Shown: positions 58,864 through 64,000 of the stretch, piece after piece | Position numbering within the stretch: position 1 is the first letter of the stretch | Layout: each line of letters begins with the position of its first letter | From: Bacteroides fragilis | GTDB taxonomy: Bacteria; Bacteroidota; Bacteroidia; Bacteroidales; Bacteroidaceae | Assembly: GCF_019583405.1 (NCBI RefSeq) | Contig: NZ_SZUU01000006.1 | Location: forward strand, 186,001-250,000 | Reading direction: 5' to 3' | DNA: 64,000 nt | Position numbers and translations under genes: made by a program | Notes under the pieces: generated by a model | The model's input: the letters and a program-made list of their open reading frames with translations, nothing else | Told to the model about the DNA's origin: nothing | Database searches by the model: none

Positions 58864-60036
58864 CTATTTTCTTCTTGCGACCTGCAAATTGGATTGCCGT
58901 GCATAGCCAATCCTGAAATTAAGGGGTTTCGGATCACCCAGTTGATAGGCATCGCGCAATTCCGGCTGAAAATACTGAGAGAAAGTGGAGATCGGCTTGT
59001 AAAAGGTACCATACAAAGTGACCGACCACACCTCCGGATCAAAACAGGACAGCGGAATGGAAGAGTCATCTTGTACTACAGCAGATGATTTCTGAAGAAT
59101 CGTCTCGCGTATGCTCGAAAAAGCAGGTTCGTGCATCAGATAGGAAGCCGACTTGACAAATGTCGCTGTAGTCTCCGCATCAAAACGGTCCATAAACGCC
59201 TGTAACGGTCGGTTGGCTTGCAACCCCTCGTTACTGATATCTGTGCAAAAATAATAGAGGGTCTGCAATCGGGAAGCGCCCGGACGGAAAAACCGGACTT
59301 CCATCCCTGCACTGCATGTGTTCCGGATGCTATCCCCCTCTTTTCTTTCGAAAAGATCCCCGGTTTCCGATAGCCACACTTCCTTAATGCTGACTATCTT
59401 ACGGTTCCCCCGGGCCATCAATAACGAATAGATGGGGACAACCCCGTCGATGGTATCATTGGCCAGTTCCTTATCCATATCGTTAAAGAAACTCAGATTG
59501 AGTACGTTGGACACAGCATTCTGATACAACCGGTAAGTTTCGGCAGAAGGATGCTTCACTTTCGGAGCAGTGCCGGCAGGTTCCAACCCGATCAGCACAT
59601 AGGTGTCCATCTCGGGGAAAAATGCATTGGCAAACAGAAAGTCAGGACCGCCGAAAGGATAAAACAGGGTATGGCAACGAGCATTGATGTCTTCCAGTTC
59701 CGTCTGTGAGAAAGCTACCAGCCGGGGAGCTGTCTGCCGGAAAACATTCCATATCTGATCCATGTAACGGGCATGGTTCTTCCATTCCTTGGTCTGGGTC
59801 AATGCGTAAAGCTTTCCGCTTGCTTTATCAACCGACAAACCGGCAAGTACGCAAGACGCATCATTCAGGGCTTTATCAGGAATCAGCTTCGCAGAGTCAT
59901 TGGACGCAATTCTCACCCGTGAAGCACTTTTTCCTGCATTGCCGGAAGAGGCCGCCCCCTGACAACAAACAAACAACACTCCCAGTATAAAAGAAAGTAA
60001 TACGGTTTTTACACAATTAGTTAGTTTAGTTTTCAT
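58864..60036 (-). CDS. Lipoprotein of unknown function beside PUL2
   Basis: The start at 60036 (MKTKLTNCVKTVLLSF) gives a 390-residue lipoprotein with lipobox ending at Cys24/25 (VLFVCC). I recognise no catalytic motif. Features seen are an N-terminal half with a segment FPFGGPDFLFANAFFPEMD and VLIGLEP, and a beta-rich C-terminal half with several aromatic strands. It begins 7 bp after the M28 peptidase stop, so the two are co-transcribed. It lies upstream of the GH92 promoter, so PUL2 membership is only positional. Confidence 0.75.
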   Translation of the reverse strand: MKTKLTNCVKTVLLSFILGVLFVCCQGAASSGNAGKSASRVRIASNDSAKLIPDKALNDASCVLAGLSVDKASGKLYALTQTKEWKNHARYMDQIWNVFRQTAPRLVAFSQTELEDINARCHTLFYPFGGPDFLFANAFFPEMDTYVLIGLEPAGTAPKVKHPSAETYRLYQNAVSNVLNLSFFNDMDKELANDTIDGVVPIYSLLMARGNRKIVSIKEVWLSETGDLFERKEGDSIRNTCSAGMEVRFFRPGASRLQTLYYFCTDISNEGLQANRPLQAFMDRFDAETTATFVKSASYLMHEPAFSSIRETILQKSSAVVQDDSSIPLSCFDPEVWSVTLYGTFYKPISTFSQYFQPELRDAYQLGDPKPLNFRIGYARQSNLQVARRK

Positions 60037-60043
60037 TTCGTTC

Positions 60044-61045
60044 TTAATAATCCTTTTCGTTAGCCAGGTTCCAGACGTTAAGGAAAGAGGCCTTAGATAT
60101 TTCAACCACTTTATCCCAATTCAAACGGTCAGCATGGTCAGAAGGCTGATGGTAATCGGGATGACCGTCGGTATGATACCAAATGATGGGAATACCGGCT
60201 TTGGCAAATGAGCCGTTATCACTTCCGCCCACCGGCTTGTCCCAAGGGCGGTAGTTGGGTTCTAACTGCAAGCCGTACTTTTTAATGTCTTCTTTCAACC
60301 AACGCCCGAAAGCCGGATTGGCTTCTGTATAGAAATAAACCACATGCTTGGGATTTTGCGGCTGATTGTTGCGGCCAATCATATCAAAGTTCAAATATCC
60401 TTTGATCTGATTGATGAACGGACACTCCTGCACAAAGTATTTCGATCCGAGAAGCCCTTTCTCTTCTCCGTCCCAAAAAGCAAAAATTACATTCCGCTCC
60501 GGTTGCTGTCCGCTTACCACAAAGGCCTTGGCTATTTGCAACACCGCCGATACTCCGGAAGCATTATCATCGGCACCATTATAAATCTGGTCGCCATCCA
60601 AAGCGGGATCAATGCCCAGATGGTCGAAATGTGCACCTACTATCACGTATTCATTCGTCTTCTTTCCGGGAATCATGCCCAATACGTTGTTCATAGACAA
60701 CTTCTGATGCACCACTTGTTTCAGTTTGGCAATGGAGTCAGGGTGCACTTCCAAACGTCCTTTCTGCTGGCGTTCTTTCCGGTAAGCATCAAACGGCTGA
60801 TAATAGCTTTCACCCAACGGACGGATGCCCATTTCCTTCAATAACGAAGCGATATACCGGGCAGCTACACGTGAACCGTGAAATCCGGCTTCACGTCCTT
60901 GAAGTTCATCATCGGCCAAAAATCCGATATAAGCCTCGGCAGCCTGGCGGTTAATACTTTTAAGCCCCTTTTCGACCGGGGTCTGGGCACATAAGGTAGT
61001 GGCAACACACCACATAAGGACAGTAATCAGGTGTTTTCTTTTCAT
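60044..61045 (-). CDS. M28 family zinc aminopeptidase, secreted
   Basis: A 333-residue metallopeptidase with a signal peptide ending near TLCAQ (about 21). Zinc ligands are visible: AHFDHLG, NGADDNASG, WDGEEKGLLGS with the catalytic Glu pair, FDMIGR and the C-terminal YHTDGHPDYHQPSDHADRL region. It probably removes N-terminal residues from peptides in the periplasm or at the surface. It is the first gene of a two-gene unit with the unknown lipoprotein. Peptidase and deglycosylation genes together suit glycoprotein use, but this is positional inference. Confidence 0.9.
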   Translation of the reverse strand: MKRKHLITVLMWCVATTLCAQTPVEKGLKSINRQAAEAYIGFLADDELQGREAGFHGSRVAARYIASLLKEMGIRPLGESYYQPFDAYRKERQQKGRLEVHPDSIAKLKQVVHQKLSMNNVLGMIPGKKTNEYVIVGAHFDHLGIDPALDGDQIYNGADDNASGVSAVLQIAKAFVVSGQQPERNVIFAFWDGEEKGLLGSKYFVQECPFINQIKGYLNFDMIGRNNQPQNPKHVVYFYTEANPAFGRWLKEDIKKYGLQLEPNYRPWDKPVGGSDNGSFAKAGIPIIWYHTDGHPDYHQPSDHADRLNWDKVVEISKASFLNVWNLANEKDY

Positions 61046-61089
61046 GATCGGGATGTTTCTGTTTTAGTTCATTTAGCACATTGCAAGGA

Positions 61090-61097
61090 CAAATATA
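61090..61097 (-). promoter_or_regulatory. -7 box for the M28/lipoprotein pair
   Basis: The minus strand reads TATATTTG, 44 bp before the ATG at 61045. No TTAAYCC array is present upstream. Confidence 0.5.
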
Positions 61098-61119
61098 CGG
61101 AATAATACAAATTAATAAG

Positions 61120-61127
61120 TACCTTTG
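61120..61127 (+). promoter_or_regulatory. -7 box for the 61148 operon
   Basis: TACCTTTG, 20 bp before the ATG at 61148 and divergent from the M28 promoter. Confidence 0.55.
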
Positions 61128-61147
61128 CGAAAATTTGATTCGTAATT

Positions 61148-61570
61148 ATGTGGATACTTATAGTTGGTCTGGTGTTGCTCGCCATCGTGGCAATGATTGC
61201 CGGGTATATCCGCAACAAAAGACTGCAGAAGAAAATAGATAACGGAGAACTGGACAGTTTTCCGGAGGTAAAGGAAGTCGACGTAGAGTGCTGCGGACAG
61301 CACGAAGTTTGCGAACGTGACAGCCTGCTGGCTGCCGTCAGTAAACGGATAGAGTATTATGACGACGAAGAACTGGATACATTTATCGGCCGGGCACCCG
61401 AAGATTATACACCGGAAGAGGCGGATAAATTCCGCGATGTCTTTTATACAATGCAGGACACCGATGTAGCCGGATGGGTACGTAGCCTGCAACTGAGGGG
61501 GATCAGCCTTCCTGATGAAATAAAAGACGAAGTGTTTCTGGTAGTCGGCGAACGGAGAATCCATCCCTGA
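61148..61570 (+). CDS. Conserved single-pass protein of unknown function
   Basis: A 140-residue protein with one N-terminal helix (about 2-20), a basic stop-transfer (RNKRLQKK) and an acidic cytoplasmic domain with a CCGQHEVCE segment that could bind metal (Cys43, Cys44, His47, Cys50). It is the first gene of an operon with a metal ABC permease (38-bp gap), which makes a metal-related role conceivable. I do not recognise the family. Confidence 0.75.
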   Translation: MWILIVGLVLLAIVAMIAGYIRNKRLQKKIDNGELDSFPEVKEVDVECCGQHEVCERDSLLAAVSKRIEYYDDEELDTFIGRAPEDYTPEEADKFRDVFYTMQDTDVAGWVRSLQLRGISLPDEIKDEVFLVVGERRIHP

Positions 61571-61608
61571 TCCGTCTGTTCCCTCCACACTCCTAACTGC
61601 TGAACCGT

Positions 61609-62418
61609 ATGAATTTACTACAATATACATTTTTTCAACACGCTCTCCTGGGGAGTCTTCTGGCAAGCATTGCCTGTGGCATTATCGGCACGTATATCGT
61701 GACTCGCCGGTTGGTGTTCATCAGCGGCGGTATCACCCATGCCTCTTTCGGCGGCATCGGACTGGGATTGTATGCAGGCATATCTCCCATTCTATCGGCA
61801 GCTGTCTTCTCTGTTTTGTCGGCTTTCGGGGTAGAGTGGCTCAGTAAACGGAAAGACATGCGCGAAGATTCGGCCATAGCGATGTTCTGGACGCTGGGTA
61901 TGGCACTGGGAATCATGTTCAGCTTTTTGTCACCGGGATTCGCACCCGATCTTTCAGCCTATCTGTTTGGCAATATCCTCACGATCACACAGACGGACTT
62001 ACTCATGCTGGGCATTCTTGCCATCCTGCTGATCCTGTTCTTTACCCTGTTTATCCACCCGATCATATACGTGGCTTTCGATCGTGAATTTGCCCGTTCG
62101 CAAGGCATTCCGGTCGTAGTGCTGGAATATATCCTGATGATGTTCATTGCCCTAACCATCGTTTCCTGTCTGCGCATGGTGGGGATTGTACTGGCAATCT
62201 CGTTACTGACCATTCCGCAAATGACAGCCAACCTGTTTACGAACAAATTTAAACGCATCATCTGGTTATCGATTGCCATCGGCTATCTGAGTTGCCTGGG
62301 AGGTCTGCTGATCTCTTACCGCCTGAATGTTCCTTCGGGAGCATCCATCATTTTCTTTTCTATTCTTATCTATATTGCCTGTAAGATAGGAAAGAGCCTT
62401 TTCAGAAAGAAACAATAA
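61609..62418 (+). CDS. Metal ABC transporter permease (ZnuB/TroC-like)
   Basis: A 269-residue permease with about seven to eight membrane helices, of the ABC-3 family that imports Zn, Mn or Fe. The start [22 protein letters not shown], the segment [16 protein letters not shown] and the late [15 protein letters not shown] are characteristic. Neither an ATPase nor a substrate-binding protein gene is adjacent here; they must be elsewhere. Confidence 0.92.
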   Translation: MNLLQYTFFQHALLGSLLASIACGIIGTYIVTRRLVFISGGITHASFGGIGLGLYAGISPILSAAVFSVLSAFGVEWLSKRKDMREDSAIAMFWTLGMALGIMFSFLSPGFAPDLSAYLFGNILTITQTDLLMLGILAILLILFFTLFIHPIIYVAFDREFARSQGIPVVVLEYILMMFIALTIVSCLRMVGIVLAISLLTIPQMTANLFTNKFKRIIWLSIAIGYLSCLGGLLISYRLNVPSGASIIFFSILIYIACKIGKSLFRKKQ

Positions 62419-62432
62419 AACAACATATAAGT

Positions 62433-62852
62433 ATGGAAATCAAAATTCAATCACTGGAACAGATTCACGAAGCTGCCCACGAGTTCATCTCAGCCATGGG
62501 CGATAACACGGTCTTTGCACTCTACGGAAAGATGGGAGCAGGCAAAACGACTTTTGTCAAGGCACTTTGCGAAGAGCTCGGAGTATCGGATGTCATCACT
62601 TCACCGACTTTTGCCATTGTAAACGAATACCGTTCGGACGAGAACGGAGAACTGATCTATCATTTTGACTTCTACCGGATCAAGAAGCTGAGCGAAGTAT
62701 ACGATATGGGATACGAAGACTACTTCTATAGCGGTGCACTTTGTTTCATCGAATGGCCGGAGCTGGTAGAAGAATTATTGCCGGGAGACGCCGTGAAAGT
62801 AACCATTGAGGAACTGGAGGACGGAACAAGAAAAATAGTGATCAACGACTAA
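62433..62852 (+). CDS. tsaE: tRNA N6-threonylcarbamoyladenosine biosynthesis protein TsaE
   Basis: A 139-residue P-loop protein needed for t6A37 modification with TsaB and TsaD. Walker A is [12 protein letters not shown] (about 31-42), and [11 protein letters not shown] and the conserved HFDFYRI motif follow. It starts 14 bp after the permease gene. Confidence 0.95.
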   Translation: MEIKIQSLEQIHEAAHEFISAMGDNTVFALYGKMGAGKTTFVKALCEELGVSDVITSPTFAIVNEYRSDENGELIYHFDFYRIKKLSEVYDMGYEDYFYSGALCFIEWPELVEELLPGDAVKVTIEELEDGTRKIVIND

Positions 62853-62863
62853 TCATCCGAAGA

Positions 62864-63088
62864 ATGGCCCCTCAATATTTTGTACAGGGAATATTTGCCA
62901 CCGCAGGGCTCATAGCCCTGCTGGCATCTATACTCAACTGGAACTGGTTCTTCACCGCTCAAAATGCACAACTGATCGTACGGAATGTCGGCAGAGGGCG
63001 TGCCCGGCTGTTCTATGGACTACTGGGAGTCATTATGATAGGTATGGCTGTCTTCTTCTTCCTCAATACGCAACCCGTATCAGAGTAA
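62864..63088 (+). CDS. Imm17-like small membrane protein
   Basis: A 74-residue protein with two membrane helices (about 8-25 and 50-67) and a central Arg-rich loop (NVGRGRARLFY). Its pattern (GIFATAGLIALLASILNWNWFF, then NAQLIVRNVGR) matches what I recall of the immunity 17 family annotated in Bacteroides. No toxin gene is next to it. It starts 11 bp after tsaE, and its 3' end overlaps the convergent DUF58 gene by 9 bp. Confidence 0.7.
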   Translation: MAPQYFVQGIFATAGLIALLASILNWNWFFTAQNAQLIVRNVGRGRARLFYGLLGVIMIGMAVFFFLNTQPVSE

Positions 63089-64000
63089 CTGGCGCGATTT
63101 CATTTCCAGATATTTATTGATCACATCAATCGACAGCTTATCAGGAGTTGTCAGCAGCGAGTAAATGCCATGCTGTTTCAAAGTTGACACAATCAGCCTC
63201 TTCTCAAACGCAAACTTCTCTGCGATCACATGACGGTAATAGCCTTCGGTGGTCACCGCCTTGCCCGCTATATACTCTTTCAGATCGGCATCCTCAAAGA
63301 ATACAACCAATACTCTGTGTTGCCGGGCCAATTGTTGCAGGTAAACTAATTGCCGGTTCAGGCTGGTCATATTACTAAAATTGGTATAAAGCACCAGAAA
63401 GCTACGTTTATTCACATGCTTGCCCAAGTGCCCACATAAGGCAGAAAAGTCCGTTTCACCAAATGTTGTTTCCTGTTTATAGAGGTTCTCAAGCAAAGTC
63501 TGCATCTGACCGACTTGCTTGGAAGCAGGAACAAACGTATCGAAATACTCGTTAAACGTAACCAGCCCGGCTTTATCGTCCTTCCGCATAGCTACATACG
63601 AAAGCACCAACGAGGCATTGATGGCATAGTCCAGCAATGTCATGCCACGAAAAGCCTGCTGCATCACACGCCCTTTATCGATCACGCTGTATATCTGTTG
63701 ACTGCGCTCGTCCTGATAGACATTGACCATCAACTGATGACGGCGTGCACTGGCCTTCCAGTTTATGGTGCGATAATCGTCTCCCTTTACATACTCTTTG
63801 ATTTGTTCAAACTCTGTCTGATGTCCAGCCCGACGAATACGCTTGATACCAAGTTCGGTCAGGTTATCGCTCATGGCCAGCAGCTCGTACTGATGGAGCA
63901 TCAGGTAAGAAGGGTATACCTTAACGGTTTCAGGCTTGCCACAGGTAGCCCTGCGGGATATTAATCCGATTCGGGTAGTCGTAAAAACACGGATGAATCC
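63080..64000 (-). CDS. DUF58 domain protein, 3' part
   Basis: The frame is open from the window edge, so about 307 C-terminal residues are present. The DUF58 core is visible as YVKGDDYRTINWKASARR and NVYQDERSQQIYSVIDKGR. A vWA-like domain follows (SFLVLYTNFSN). DUF58 proteins often sit with MoxR ATPase genes, which would lie outside the window. An internal ATG at 63901 is not the likely start. Confidence 0.85.
   Translation of the reverse strand, partial: GFIRVFTTTRIGLISRRATCGKPETVKVYPSYLMLHQYELLAMSDNLTELGIKRIRRAGHQTEFEQIKEYVKGDDYRTINWKASARRHQLMVNVYQDERSQQIYSVIDKGRVMQQAFRGMTLLDYAINASLVLSYVAMRKDDKAGLVTFNEYFDTFVPASKQVGQMQTLLENLYKQETTFGETDFSALCGHLGKHVNKRSFLVLYTNFSNMTSLNRQLVYLQQLARQHRVLVVFFEDADLKEYIAGKAVTTEGYYRHVIAEKFAFEKRLIVSTLKQHGIYSLLTTPDKLSIDVINKYLEMKSRQLL

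Overview
The window is a chromosomal segment of a Bacteroides, most like the B. fragilis / B. thetaiotaomicron group. This rests on two SusC/SusD loci, four GH92 mannosidases, promoters of the Bacteroides form TAnnTTTG (-7) with a TTG/TTTG at -33, lipoprotein signal peptides and a tRNA without encoded CCA. No replication genes, integrase, transposase or CRISPR array are visible. Species is an inference from sequence alone.

Layout. 1-7.0 kb is core housekeeping: the end of a LysM lytic transglycosylase, a bifunctional (p)ppGpp synthetase/hydrolase, a MerR regulator with an M23 peptidase, and alaS. 7.0-9.3 kb holds an AraC regulator divergent from a Bcr/CflA-type drug exporter. 9.4-23.8 kb is polysaccharide utilisation locus 1 (PUL1): GH92, ECF sigma, FecR anti-sigma, GH92, GH92, SusC with an STN signalling domain, SusD. 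This is a TonB-dependent trans-envelope signalling circuit controlling exo-mannosidases. 23.8-41.8 kb is mixed: a RecD-like helicase, a small operon ending in rsmD, cardiolipin synthase, a large outer-membrane barrel protein, aroB, tRNA-Pro(GGG), an acyltransferase, a GH20 hexosaminidase, an AraC/soluble histidine kinase pair and aroA.

41.9-61.0 kb is PUL2, all on the minus strand: M28 peptidase, unknown lipoprotein, GH92, a transmembrane regulator, then SusC, SusD, a DUF1735/discoidin lipoprotein, GH29 fucosidase and GH2 beta-galactosidase. Galactosidase, fucosidase, mannosidase and the nearby hexosaminidase together suggest host glycoprotein glycans as the substrate (inference). 61.1-64.0 kb returns to conserved genes: a metal ABC permease, tsaE, an Imm17-like protein and a truncated DUF58 gene.

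The most interesting item is PUL2 regulation. The gene at 53721-56342 encodes a periplasmic LamG/kelch-like sensor, one membrane helix, and a cytoplasmic winged helix followed by a helical-repeat domain resembling SARP-type activators. Both PUL2 structural promoters (susC and GH92) carry the same array: three TTAAYCC-like direct repeats with start-to-start spacings of 11 and 12 bp, the last ending 7 bp before the -7 box, plus two opposite-facing copies farther upstream. This resembles the operator geometry of SARP activators. I propose a one-protein trans-membrane glycan sensor/activator with its operators. Neither ligand nor binding is shown by sequence.
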